NCBI RefSeq assembly: GCF_007004665.1
Contig: NZ_ML660057.1
Location: forward strand, 124,001-188,000
Direction: 5' to 3'
From: Denitrobaculum tricleocarpae
GTDB taxonomy: Bacteria > Pseudomonadota > Alphaproteobacteria > Kiloniellales > Kiloniellaceae
DNA: 64,000 nucleotides
Both the position numbers and the translations under genes were made by a program. Under the pieces are notes generated by a model, which was given only the letters and a program-made list of their open reading frames with translations, was not told the DNA's origin and ran no database searches. The stretch's first letter is position 1; each line of letters starts with the position of its first letter. Positions 1-8,722 of this stretch are shown piece after piece.

Positions 1-710
1 CCCGCAAAGGCCGCGCCGCGGGCGTTCAGACCGACCGCTTTGATCTCGAAACCCCAGACCGTGAAGCGCATCACCAGCCAGATCGCCAGGGCGGCCAGCA
101 GCGCGATGATCAGGCCCAGATGCAAGCGGCTTTTCTCCAGGATTTTCGGCAACAGGCCCTCATCGACAATCGGTGCCGCCTGGGGCCAGCCCAGCGACAT
201 GGGATCTTTCAAAGGGCCCTCGAGCAGGTAGTTCACGAACAGCAGAATGATGAAATTAAGCAGCAGCGTGGTGACGACCTCGTCGACCTTCAGCTTGTTC
301 TTGATCAGCGCCGGCACGATCAGAACCGACCCGCCGGCGAGCGCCCCTGCGATCAGCAGGATCGGGATCAGCAGAAACGGCGGCAGATCCAGCGCGCCGG
401 TCCCCAGCCAGGTCGCGGCGAGCGCCCCCATGTAAAGCTGCCCCTCACCGCCGATGTTCCAGAGCTTGGCGCGGAAGGCAACCGCCGCCGCCAGGCCGGT
501 CAGGATCAGCGGCGTGGCGCGGGTCAGGGTTTCGGCCAGTGCGAAGCGAGACCCGACCGCCCCCTTGACCAAGAGCGCATAGGCCTCCAGAACCGACTCA
601 CCGGTCCAGACAATCAATCCGGCGCAGAGCAACAGGGCAGCCGCGACGGCCAGGACGGGCGCCAGGCCCGCCAGCCAGATCGGCGGCGCTTCTCGTAATT
701 CCAGGCGCAT
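1..710 (-). CDS. BMP-family ABC transporter permease (3' end outside window)
   Basis: Inner-membrane permease of a nucleoside/simple-sugar type importer that uses a BMP lipoprotein-like receptor. About 236 residues are visible; the C-terminus lies beyond the window edge. The translation begins MRLELREAPPIW and shows an N-terminal membrane segment, then a motif region (residues about 65-90, FRAKLWNIGGEGQLYMGA) typical of YufP/NupB-type permeases, and several more hydrophobic helices. The start ATG overlaps the stop of the upstream ATPase gene by one base (TGATG), showing translational coupling. Family assignment is firm; the substrate (purine or pyrimidine nucleosides, or another small solute) cannot be read from this protein. 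Confidence 0.9.
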   Translation of the reverse strand, partial: MRLELREAPPIWLAGLAPVLAVAAALLLCAGLIVWTGESVLEAYALLVKGAVGSRFALAETLTRATPLILTGLAAAVAFRAKLWNIGGEGQLYMGALAATWLGTGALDLPPFLLIPILLIAGALAGGSVLIVPALIKNKLKVDEVVTTLLLNFIILLFVNYLLEGPLKDPMSLGWPQAAPIVDEGLLPKILEKSRLHLGLIIALLAALAIWLVMRFTVWGFEIKAVGLNARGAAFA

Positions 711-2266
711 CAGGCGGCGGCTCCCCCGTTTTCCGATCCTCGGGCTCCACTCGTGTCTTCATTCGGATCATGGCCCGCCATCATCAGCCCCAGTTCCCGG
801 GGACTGACCGTCTTGGCATCCAGGCTCGCCGAGAGTCGTCCGTGATAGATCACCGCCACCCGGTCCGAGAGCGCAAGCAATTCCTCGAGGTCCTCGGTGA
901 TCAACAGCACCCCTGCTCCGCGTTCCCGCGCCGCCAGCAACTGGCCATGCACATATGCGATCGCGCCCTCATCCAGCCCGCGGGCCGGCTGGTTGGCGAG
1001 CACCAGACCGGGTTCGCGCGACAGGGCGCGGGCCAGGATCAGCTTTTGCATATTGCCGCCCGAAAGCAGACGGGTTTCGGCGTTGGGACCGGGACAGCGC
1101 ACGTCAAAACGTTCGATCTGATCTTCGGTGCGTGCCCGTGCCGCCCCGTGATCGATCAGGCCCCTGTTTGAAATCGGCTTGGCCCGCAGGTCCTCGCTGA
1201 TCATGTTTTCCCAGATCGACATCTCGCCGATCACGCCCTCGGCGTGCCGGTCCTCGGGAATGCGTCCAACGCCGAGGCCTACGACCTTCGCCGGTGAGGG
1301 CTGTTGGATTATCTCCCCAAAGAGAGTCAGGGTTCCGCTGTCCGGGCGGCTGAGGCCGGAAATCAGTTCGGCCAGCTGGACCTGTCCGTTACCGGAAACA
1401 CCGGCAATCCCCACCACCTCGTGGGCACGGATCTTAAGGTTCACATCCTTGAGGGCAACACCGCCCGCCGATGGACGCAGGGATACCGCCGTCATCGACA
1501 ACACGGGCTGACCGGGCTCCATCGGATCGGCCTTGGGACGCGTCACCGCCCGGCCCACCATGGCCTCGGCCAGAATATGACGGTCCGCGCTTTCGGTCGG
1601 CATTTCATGAACGATTTTGCCCCGGCGCAGCACCATGACCCGGTCGCTGATCGCGAGAATTTCATTGAGTTTATGTGAGATGAAGATGATCGAGAGCCCG
1701 CGCTCGACCAGCCGCCTGAGGGTATCGAACAGGCTCTCTGCCTCCTGCGGCGTCAGGACGGCGGTCGGTTCGTCCATGATCAGGATACGCGCATCCCGGT
1801 AGAGAGCCTTCAGGATCTCGACCCGCTGCCGTTCGCCGACGGAAAGGTCGCCCACCAGGTCGTCCGGATCGACGCTCAGGCCGAAATCCGACGCCATAGC
1901 GGCGAGCCGGCTTCGTGCCGCTGCCCGGCCCTGCCAGGGCCGCCAGAGGGATTCCGTGCCCAAAACCACGTTGTCGAGCACGGTCAGGTTGTCCGCCAGG
2001 GTGAAGTGCTGGTGGACCATGCCGATACCCGCGGCAATCGCGGCATGAGGCGCACCGGGCGGAAGCGCTTTACCCTCGACCTCGACCTGGCCTTCGTCGG
2101 CCACGTAGTGACCGAAGAGGATATTCATCAGTGTGGTCTTACCCGCGCCGTTCTCGCCAAGCAGGGCCAGCACTTCCCCCCGGGCCAACGACAGCGATAC
2201 GCCGTCGTTGGCCACAAGGGAGCCGAACCGCTTGGTGATCTTTTCCAAGCGCAATACAGCAGACAT
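710..2266 (-). CDS. BMP-type ABC transporter, double-domain ATP-binding protein
   Basis: Cytoplasmic ATPase of the importer, 518 aa, with two fused ABC modules as in RbsA/YufO-type proteins. Module 1 has a canonical Walker A (GENGAGKTT, residues 37-45), signature LSVGERQR and Walker B ILIMDEPTA. Module 2 has the degenerate Walker A usual in this family (GVSGNGQ) but a clear LSGGNMQK signature; its Walker B region reads LVLANQPARG without the usual Asp-Glu. This asymmetry is a normal family trait. It sits 14 bases after the receptor gene and overlaps the permease start, so the three genes form one operon. Gene order SBP-ATPase-permease supports a BMP-type nucleoside importer. Confidence 0.95.
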   Translation of the reverse strand: MSAVLRLEKITKRFGSLVANDGVSLSLARGEVLALLGENGAGKTTLMNILFGHYVADEGQVEVEGKALPPGAPHAAIAAGIGMVHQHFTLADNLTVLDNVVLGTESLWRPWQGRAAARSRLAAMASDFGLSVDPDDLVGDLSVGERQRVEILKALYRDARILIMDEPTAVLTPQEAESLFDTLRRLVERGLSIIFISHKLNEILAISDRVMVLRRGKIVHEMPTESADRHILAEAMVGRAVTRPKADPMEPGQPVLSMTAVSLRPSAGGVALKDVNLKIRAHEVVGIAGVSGNGQVQLAELISGLSRPDSGTLTLFGEIIQQPSPAKVVGLGVGRIPEDRHAEGVIGEMSIWENMISEDLRAKPISNRGLIDHGAARARTEDQIERFDVRCPGPNAETRLLSGGNMQKLILARALSREPGLVLANQPARGLDEGAIAYVHGQLLAARERGAGVLLITEDLEELLALSDRVAVIYHGRLSASLDAKTVSPRELGLMMAGHDPNEDTSGARGSENGGAAA

Positions 2267-2280
2267 CTTGAGGTTTATCC

Positions 2281-3282
2281 TCAGTAGGTCGACTTGGGTT
2301 CTTCGTCGTTGATCTCGACCACGAACTTGCCGGCCAGGATATCGCCCTTCAAAGCTTCGACCTTGGCCTTGATGTCGGCCGGGATCCGGTCTTCGAACTC
2401 ATAGTAAGGAGCCAGCGACGCGCCGCCCTTGGCCATCATGGTCCATTCCTTGTAGTCCACGGCCTTGAACTCGCCGGCCTTGACCTCGGCAATGGCGTTG
2501 TTGATGGCGGCTTCCATGTGCCAGAGCGCGGAGGTCACGACCACATCGGTGCCGTTCTCTTCCTTGTTCATGTCGTTCACGTTGCCGAAAGCGATGATGT
2601 TCTTCTCGCGTGCGGCATCGACCACACCGGCCCGCTCGGCGTAAAGCACGTCGACACCGGCTTCGATCTGAGCGAAGGCAGCTTCCTTGGCCTTGGGCGG
2701 GTCGTACCAGGAGCCGATGAAGTTGACCTTGAACTGAACGTCAGGGTTCACGGAACGCGCACCGGCCATGAAGGCGTGGAACAGACGGTTCACCTCGCCG
2801 ATGGGATAGCCACCGACCATGCCGATGTTGTTGGTCTTGGTCATGGTCCCCGCGATCATGCCCATCAGATAGCAAGGTTCGTGAATGTAGTTATCGAAGA
2901 CCGCGAAGTTTTCGCCATGCGGCTTGAAGGGGTCGCCCATCAGGAAGGACACTTCGGGATAGTCGTCCGCGACCGCGCGGGCTTCCCGGCTGATCCCGAA
3001 GGCTTCGCCCACGATCAGCGCGACACCGCTGTCGGCGTATTCGCGCAGAACCCGCACGTAGTCGGTGTTTGCGACCTTTTCCGAAAAGACGTATTCGATC
3101 TCACCGGCTTCCTCGGCCGCGACCAAGGCCAGATGCAGACGCGCATCCCACTTCTGCTGGATCGGCTGGGTATAGATCCCGGCCACCTTGATCTTTTCCG
3201 CGAGCGCCTGTCCACCCATCGCACCCACGATGATGGCTGCCGTCAGCAGACTGCAGACGGCAGCAAAAATTTTCCTGAACAT
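2281..3282 (-). CDS. BMP family ABC transporter substrate-binding protein
   Basis: Periplasmic receptor, 333 aa, of the BMP/PnrA (Med) family, which binds purine nucleosides or related solutes. Residues 1-28 form a signal peptide ending AQALA-like (GGQALA) before mature EKIKVAGIYT. There is no lipobox cysteine, so it should be free in the periplasm. The body carries family features such as the GMVGGYPIGEVNRL segment and the YAERAGVVDAA segment. First gene of the three-gene importer operon. A RutR-like palindrome lies about 155 bp upstream (3436-3451), suggesting nucleobase-responsive control. Substrate is inferred, not shown. Confidence 0.92.
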   Translation of the reverse strand: MFRKIFAAVCSLLTAAIIVGAMGGQALAEKIKVAGIYTQPIQQKWDARLHLALVAAEEAGEIEYVFSEKVANTDYVRVLREYADSGVALIVGEAFGISREARAVADDYPEVSFLMGDPFKPHGENFAVFDNYIHEPCYLMGMIAGTMTKTNNIGMVGGYPIGEVNRLFHAFMAGARSVNPDVQFKVNFIGSWYDPPKAKEAAFAQIEAGVDVLYAERAGVVDAAREKNIIAFGNVNDMNKEENGTDVVVTSALWHMEAAINNAIAEVKAGEFKAVDYKEWTMMAKGGASLAPYYEFEDRIPADIKAKVEALKGDILAGKFVVEINDEEPKSTY

Positions 3283-3435
3283 ACTTGTCCCCTGTTTCTT
3301 TATTTGTTGAACACCACCCCGAGCGATCCAACGAATCCCCCTTGGAGAGGTTTGGTTTTATTGCCTACTTAGTCCTTGTAAACGCAAGATTAATTCGGCA
3401 GCACCCCCTCGCTTATCGCGTAGTTTAGCCAAATT

Positions 3436-3451
3436 CTGACCAAACGGTCAA
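3436..3451. promoter_or_regulatory. RutR-like palindrome upstream of nucleoside importer
   Basis: On the minus strand the site reads TTGACC, four bases (GTTT), GGTCAG. It matches 11 of the 12 arm bases of the RutR-type operator TTGACC-N4-GGTCAA. It lies between the divergent importer operon and the receiver gene, about 155 bp from the importer start. RutR is a TetR-family pyrimidine sensor, which would suit a nucleoside or nucleobase importer. The regulator gene is not in this window, and other TetR proteins also use GACC/GGTC dyads. The remaining 3283-3664 intergenic DNA holds no gene that I can support. Confidence 0.45.
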
Positions 3452-3664
3452 TTTTCCGATCCAACTTCCGCACCGCCCGCGAATACCATCCCCATTGGGC
3501 TGGCGACTTGGCAGAGACGGAAAAAGCAGGATAATCTGTCAACTGGTGGCCACCAACGAATAATGCGCAAGATGACTAATGAGCGCCGGCGGCCGCCTCG
3601 CGCCGGTTGAAAGTCCGGGAATTCGGATAATACCGGCCTGCTCCTCGGGGAGGGAGGGCGGAAC

Positions 3665-4054
3665 ATGACCTATTCGGTGCTAGTGGTCGATGATGAACCG
3701 AATATCCTGCTGTCACTTGAGTTTCTCATGACGCAGATGGGGCTTGATGTCAGAGTGGCCAGCGACGGGGAAACCGCACTCGACGCAATTGGACAGAGGG
3801 TTCCCGATCTCGTCTTGCTCGACGTCATGTTGCCGAAATGCGATGGCTATCAGGTCTGCCGGAAAATCCGGGCCAACCCGAAGCTTGATCAGGTTAAAGT
3901 CGTGATGTTGACTGCCAAAGGAAAAGACGCGGAGCGTGAAAAGGGTCTCGATGCGGGCGCCGACGACTACATCATCAAGCCCTTCTCCAACCGGGAGGTC
4001 AATGACCGGGTCAAGCTTTACCTCGAAGAAAAATCGCCTGCATGCTCGACCTGA
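3665..4054 (+). CDS. Stand-alone response-regulator receiver protein
   Basis: Cytoplasmic signalling protein of 129 aa made of a single CheY-like receiver and no output domain. The acidic pocket D9-D10, phospho-acceptor D53 (LLDVMLP), T83 (MLTAK) and K105 (IIKPF) are all present, so it should be phosphorylatable. It lies 5' of a small membrane protein and a symporter-histidine kinase on the same strand, and is the obvious candidate target of that kinase. Because it lacks an effector domain it must act through protein contacts or as a phosphate shuttle or sink. The start follows a GGGCGGAAC stretch. Function in the cell is unknown. Confidence 0.93.
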   Translation: MTYSVLVVDDEPNILLSLEFLMTQMGLDVRVASDGETALDAIGQRVPDLVLLDVMLPKCDGYQVCRKIRANPKLDQVKVVMLTAKGKDAEREKGLDAGADDYIIKPFSNREVNDRVKLYLEEKSPACST

Positions 4055-4168
4055 AAACCGCTGAAACGGCTAAGACGGATCAGGAACGCATTGGGTTTGG
4101 GACGAAGGCCGGGCATGTCAGAGCGGACCCCAGATGGCTTTTTTTGAGCCCGGAGTTGGATAAGTCCA

Positions 4169-4528
4169 ATGAATAATTCTGATTCCAAAGGCGAGCGCTC
4201 CATCGCGCTCTTCCTGTTGGGCATCCTGCTTTTTAACCCGCCCCTGCTGTCGGTCTTCGGCGTGGATGTGGCCTTTGGCGGGATTCCCCTGCTGTACATC
4301 TATCTCTTTCTGGCCTGGGCGGCCTTTATCCTTCTCATCGGCCTGATATCGGAGAAGGGTCAGGAACGGCGACGCGGCCGCCGGGCGCACGGCCTGCCTT
4401 TGGAGAAAGGCACGCCGGAACGCTCCGCCATACCGGAGGACTCCCTGCCCCACAGCATCAAGCCGAGGCCAAATCAAAGTGGAAACATCCGGCCAGGACG
4501 CGGCTCAAATGAGAGTGAGACCTGGTAG
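4169..4528 (+). CDS. Small membrane protein preceding symporter-kinase
   Basis: Product of 119 aa with a charged N-terminus, two hydrophobic segments (about residues 12-30 and 40-62, the second ending LLIGLISEKG) and a basic, disordered C-terminal half rich in Arg and Gly. The next gene starts two bases after its stop, so both are probably translated together. Small two-helix proteins are often encoded beside sodium/solute symporter family members, and the arrangement suggests an accessory subunit of the symporter-kinase; this is inference. It is not the classic DUF4212 small subunit by sequence. Start ATG at 4169 is the first in frame. Confidence 0.75.
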   Translation: MNNSDSKGERSIALFLLGILLFNPPLLSVFGVDVAFGGIPLLYIYLFLAWAAFILLIGLISEKGQERRRGRRAHGLPLEKGTPERSAIPEDSLPHSIKPRPNQSGNIRPGRGSNESETW

Positions 4529-4530
4529 AA

Positions 4531-7458
4531 ATGTTGTCGAGTTGGTTCATACTGCTCGTTTCCCTGAGCTATCTATGCCTGCTGTTCGCTATCGCCTACT
4601 ACGGCGACAAACGTGCGGACGAGGGGCGCAGCTTTGCCGCCAACCCTTATGTCTACACTCTTTCCATCGCCGTCTTCTGCACCTCCTGGACCTTTTACGG
4701 CAGTGTCGGGCGCGCGGCCACCGACGGCATCGGCTTCTTGCCCGTCTATCTGGGGCCGACCCTGACCTTCGCGCTCTGGTGGTTCGTTCTGCACAAGATC
4801 ATCCGCATCACCAAGGCCCACAACATTACCTCGATCGCCGACTTTATCTCGGCGCGCTACGGAAAGAGCAATCTCCTCAGCGGTCTGGTGACCGTGATCG
4901 CCGTGGTCGGCATCATGCCCTACATCTCGCTGCAGCTTAAGGCCATCTCAACCAGCTTCGCGGTCCTGCTGCAATATCAGGACGTGGCCGAAACCAGCGG
5001 CGTCACGGATTTGTCCAGTCTCCTGGAGCTCCTGAATTTCAGCACGGTTCCGGTTCTGCGGGATACCGCCTTTCTGGTGACCCTGGTTCTGGCAATCTTT
5101 TCAATTCTTTTCGGCACCCGCCATATCGACGCCAGCGAGAGACATGAAGGCATGGTCCTGGCCATCGCATTTGAATCGGTCATCAAGCTGCTTGCCTTTC
5201 TCGCCGTCGGTATTTTTGTGACCTATGGCCTTTATGACGGATTCGGCGACCTCTTCGGCCAGGCCCGGGCGATGCCGGACCTCAACCCCCTCTTCACCCA
5301 GGGCACCGCCGGCGGCTACGGCGCCTGGGTCTCCACCACGCTGCTGTCGATGGCGGCGGTGATCTGCCTGCCCCGCCAGTTCCAGGTCACGGTGGTGGAG
5401 AACGTCGACGAGGGACACCTGCGCAAGGCCGTCTGGCTCTTTCCCCTCTATCTCCTGGCGATCAACATCTTCGTCCTGCCCATCGCCCTGAGCGGCGTGA
5501 TGATGTTTACGCCCGGCGGCAGCAACCTGGCGGACATGTTCGTCTTGACCATTCCGCTCGCCGAAAACCAGGGCTCTCTGGCCCTCTTCGTCTTCATCGG
5601 CGGCCTCTCGGCGGCGTCGGGCATGGTGATCGTCGCGACCATCGCGCTCAGCACCATGGTCTGTAACGACCTGATCATGCCGGTGCTGCTGCGGATCAAG
5701 CGCTTGAAGCTGAATGAACGCGGCGACCTGACGCGCCTGCTTCTGGGGATCCGGCGCGGAAGCATCCTCGTCATCCTCCTGCTCAGCTACAGCTACTTCC
5801 GTTTCATCGGCGAGTCTTACACGCTGACGTCCATCGGACTGGTCTCTTTCGCCGCTGCGGCGCAGTTCGCGCCGGCCATCATCGGCGGCATCTTCTGGAA
5901 GGGCGGCACCCGCAAGGGTGCGCTGACCGGCCTGGTGCTGGGTTTCCTCGTGTGGACCTATACCCTTGTGCTGCCGTCCTTCGCCCGCTCCGGATGGTTG
6001 CCCATCGACTTCGTGGACTTTGGACCGGCGGGGATCGAGCTTTTAAAACCCTATGCGCTCTTTGGTTTGCAGGACTTCGACACTCTCTCCCATTCTCTCT
6101 TCTGGAGCATGCTGGCCAACATCGGCGGCTACGTCGCGGTTTCGCTGCTCAGCCGCCAGAACGCGTTGGAACGGATCCAGGCCGCGCTTTTTGTCGATGT
6201 GTTCCAGCATTCCGGACTGCGGGACGGACATCAACTCTGGCGCGGAACGGCCACCTATAGTGAACTCTACAATCTGGTTTCGCGCTTTGTCGGCGAACGC
6301 CGCAGCCTGCGCGCCTTTCAAAGTTACGCCCGCTCGCGCGGGCTCAACCTTATGCGGATTGGCGAGGCCGACTCCGATCTTGTCAATTTCGCCGAACGCC
6401 TGCTCGCCGGCACGATCGGCGCGGCGACGGCCCGCGCCCTGATCGGCACCGTGGTGAAGGGCGAAATCGTCTCGATCGAAGAAGTCATGGAGGTGCTCGG
6501 CGAAGCATCCGAGGCCATCAAGTACAGTCACCAACTGGAAGAAAAGTCCCGGGAACTGGAAGCCGCTACGGCCGAGTTGCGGGCTGCCAACGAACGCCTG
6601 CAGGAACTGGACCGGCTGAAAGATGACTTCCTGACCACGGTCAGCCACGAGTTGCGCACCCCCCTCACCTCGATCCGGTCGTTTAGCGAAATTCTCTACG
6701 ACCACCCAAAGCTGGCCCATGAAGAGCGCACCCGCTTCTTAGGCATCGTGATCAAGGAGAGCGAGCGCCTCACACGGCTGATCAACCAGATCCTCGATAT
6801 GGCCAAACTGGAGTCGGGCCGGACCCATTGGAACATTACTGATGTCGACGCCGCGGAGGCGATTCGCGAAGCCGTGGCCGCGAACAGCAGCCTGCTGACG
6901 GAAGACAAAATCGAACTCTCGCTGAAGCTCCCGGACGACCTTCAGCCGATCCGGGCAGATCAGGACCGTTTTATTCAGGTCATGGTGAACCTGCTGGCAA
7001 ACGCCGTGAAGTCCTGCAGTTCGAATGACCCCTGGGTGGAAGTGCGGGTGATCGCACAGAACGAGGGTCTGAAGATCTCGGTTGCGGACAACGGCCCTGG
7101 CGTACCGCTTGGTTCCGAGGAGCATATTTTCGACAAATTCCAGCAGGTCAACGACAGCCGCGCTGGGGCAACCGGCGGCACCGGTTTGGGCCTGCCGATC
7201 TGCCGTCAGATCGTCGAATACCTTGGCGGCAGGATCTGGCTGGAACGGCCGGACGAAAACGAAGCCGGCTCCGGACAGGAGGAAACGCGCGCAGAGGTCG
7301 GTGGAGCAGTGTTCAGCTTCACGCTGCCTTACGGCAAGGGCCATGAGCTTGATGTAAGCGATGGCGCACATAGCGCAGGCGAAGAAAAAGCCGGCTCCGA
7401 TCGCCAGGCGGCACCGGCCGACCTTCCCAAACCCGGCGTCAGCGTAGGGTCAGATTGA
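4531..7458 (+). CDS. Sodium/solute symporter-histidine kinase hybrid (CbrA/CrbS-like)
   Basis: Inner-membrane sensor of 975 aa. Residues 1 to about 520 form a PutP/SLC5-like sodium:solute symporter with roughly 13 membrane helices. A linker and coiled coil (about 630-690, rich in EL, AA and NERL) lead to a HisKA domain with phospho-acceptor H706 ([10 protein letters not shown]). The HATPase has an N-box (MVNLLANAVK), G1 (DNGPGV) and G2 (GGTGLGLPI). In CbrA and CrbS such hybrids couple solute uptake or sensing to phosphorylation of a partner regulator for carbon use. Here the only adjacent partner is the output-less receiver at 3665-4054. The last 20 bases overlap the convergent gene at 7439. 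Substrate unknown. Confidence 0.93.
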   Translation: MLSSWFILLVSLSYLCLLFAIAYYGDKRADEGRSFAANPYVYTLSIAVFCTSWTFYGSVGRAATDGIGFLPVYLGPTLTFALWWFVLHKIIRITKAHNITSIADFISARYGKSNLLSGLVTVIAVVGIMPYISLQLKAISTSFAVLLQYQDVAETSGVTDLSSLLELLNFSTVPVLRDTAFLVTLVLAIFSILFGTRHIDASERHEGMVLAIAFESVIKLLAFLAVGIFVTYGLYDGFGDLFGQARAMPDLNPLFTQGTAGGYGAWVSTTLLSMAAVICLPRQFQVTVVENVDEGHLRKAVWLFPLYLLAINIFVLPIALSGVMMFTPGGSNLADMFVLTIPLAENQGSLALFVFIGGLSAASGMVIVATIALSTMVCNDLIMPVLLRIKRLKLNERGDLTRLLLGIRRGSILVILLLSYSYFRFIGESYTLTSIGLVSFAAAAQFAPAIIGGIFWKGGTRKGALTGLVLGFLVWTYTLVLPSFARSGWLPIDFVDFGPAGIELLKPYALFGLQDFDTLSHSLFWSMLANIGGYVAVSLLSRQNALERIQAALFVDVFQHSGLRDGHQLWRGTATYSELYNLVSRFVGERRSLRAFQSYARSRGLNLMRIGEADSDLVNFAERLLAGTIGAATARALIGTVVKGEIVSIEEVMEVLGEASEAIKYSHQLEEKSRELEAATAELRAANERLQELDRLKDDFLTTVSHELRTPLTSIRSFSEILYDHPKLAHEERTRFLGIVIKESERLTRLINQILDMAKLESGRTHWNITDVDAAEAIREAVAANSSLLTEDKIELSLKLPDDLQPIRADQDRFIQVMVNLLANAVKSCSSNDPWVEVRVIAQNEGLKISVADNGPGVPLGSEEHIFDKFQQVNDSRAGATGGTGLGLPICRQIVEYLGGRIWLERPDENEAGSGQEETRAEVGGAVFSFTLPYGKGHELDVSDGAHSAGEEKAGSDRQAAPADLPKPGVSVGSD

Positions 7459-8335
7459 CTTTTCTGCTATTGCCGGAGCGCACCGCAACATCGGTGGAGC
7501 TCGTCATCTCGCCTGAAGTCGCGACAATCCGGTAGCTGCCCTCGCGCAGGGTGAAAGTCCCGGTCGCGCCGGTGATGGACGAGAGGACTCTTTTTCCGCC
7601 CTTGCGGTAGACTTCCCAGGTCACCTCGTCAGACGCGAAAAGGCCACCGTCATGGGTGAGCGCAGATGTGTGCAAGGAGCCTGCGTTCATGTTCAGGGTG
7701 TACTTGTACGTGTGACCGGCGGTGACTTCGATCGTGTGCTTTACCCTTGCGTCCCGCGTTTTGGCCCGCACCAGATAAAAGCCTTCGGGCAGCACAAGGC
7801 TCGGCCTCGGTCCGTTGGCAGTCGCGACCCGATGACGTTTGCCGTTGGCATCGCGGCCATAGGTCATGACTTCCCAGGACACATCGCCTTTCATGGGCTT
7901 GGCCCCACGATGCGGGATAACCTTCAGCCGGACCCAGCCGGCGTTCAGGTTGACCCGATGTTTGACTGCCGATGACGCCACTTCAAGATTGGAGTCGACA
8001 GTCACGTCGCCGTAAACGGTCGAAACACGGTATTGCCCGGCCGGGAGAGAGAGTTCCGCCGGTGACTTTTCGGCCGTCGCGACGATCGGTCCGACACCGC
8101 CGTTCTCGAAACGGGAGACCGTAAAGGAGATTTTGTCTTTCAGTGTCTTGGCGCCATTCGCGATCACGGCTTCCAAGTTGATTCGCTGTTGATCGCCAAC
8201 TGCAGCCATCTGATCATCAGCTTGCGCGAAACCCGCGGAAACAGTGGAGAGTCCGATTGAGACAGCGCCGACAAACGCGGCGCGGCAGAGCCAATTACAC
8301 ACTGGGTTGATCAAGATCCATACTCCCTTAGCCAT
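7439..8335 (-). CDS. Secreted protein with three beta-rich repeats
   Basis: Predicted periplasmic or exported protein of about 298 aa, unknown function. After an N-terminal signal segment ending SAGFAQADD there are three tandem units of about 70-90 residues. Each runs through a pattern of LPxGxYxV or LREGSYRIV, a short strand, a V-K-H strand, then LNAGxxxxxxL; the pattern suggests Ig- or carboxypeptidase-regulatory-like beta sandwiches. Start choice is uncertain: the frame is open to 8401, an ATG lies at 8335, and a TTG at 8314 has a better-spaced GGGAG. Its 3' end overlaps the kinase gene by 20 bases tail to tail. No catalytic motif is visible. Confidence 0.7.
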   Translation of the reverse strand: MAKGVWILINPVCNWLCRAAFVGAVSIGLSTVSAGFAQADDQMAAVGDQQRINLEAVIANGAKTLKDKISFTVSRFENGGVGPIVATAEKSPAELSLPAGQYRVSTVYGDVTVDSNLEVASSAVKHRVNLNAGWVRLKVIPHRGAKPMKGDVSWEVMTYGRDANGKRHRVATANGPRPSLVLPEGFYLVRAKTRDARVKHTIEVTAGHTYKYTLNMNAGSLHTSALTHDGGLFASDEVTWEVYRKGGKRVLSSITGATGTFTLREGSYRIVATSGEMTSSTDVAVRSGNSRKVNLTLR

Positions 8336-8614
8336 ACTCCTTACTATGGGGAAACGAATCTTTACAAGGGGTGAACATGATCGCACACACACATTTCTCA
8401 AATTCGCGGCGTTAATGTGACGAATGCAAGATTGTAAAATCGCGAATGAAAAAACTTCAGGTAGGTCTGAAAGCTACGAGACGCAATGCAGACGGCGTCA
8501 TAACCCGGCAAGAGGCATATCAGGTGTAAAAAAAAGTTTCGCCTCAGCTCGATTGGTTGCTGCTCACGAGGCAGGGCCTTTCCCACAAAGCAGAAAACGG
8601 GGCGCATAAAACAG

Positions 8615-8658
8615 AAAAACGGGCACCAAGTGATACGGATATCACTCAAATGCCCGTT
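8615..8658 (-). terminator. Rho-independent terminator of gcrA
   Basis: Two stacked inverted repeats form one long stem: AACGGGCA (8618-8625) pairs with TGCCCGTT (8651-8658), and inside it AGTGATA (8629-8635) pairs with TATCACT (8640-8646) across a CGGA loop. Read on the minus strand the stem is followed by a run of five T (8615-8619), and it lies 65 bases past the gcrA stop codon. This has the geometry of an intrinsic terminator for gcrA. The rest of 8402-8722 holds no supportable gene. Confidence 0.85.
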
Positions 8659-8722
8659 ATCTGCGGCTTCGCCAACTGGTATCCGTCAGGTCATCCCAAC
8701 GGACGCAACGGATAGGCTCTGA

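Noticed and set aside
8398-8649. Small minus-strand frame of 83 residues
   Set aside because: It runs into the gcrA terminator stem, has no ribosome site and a random-looking product.
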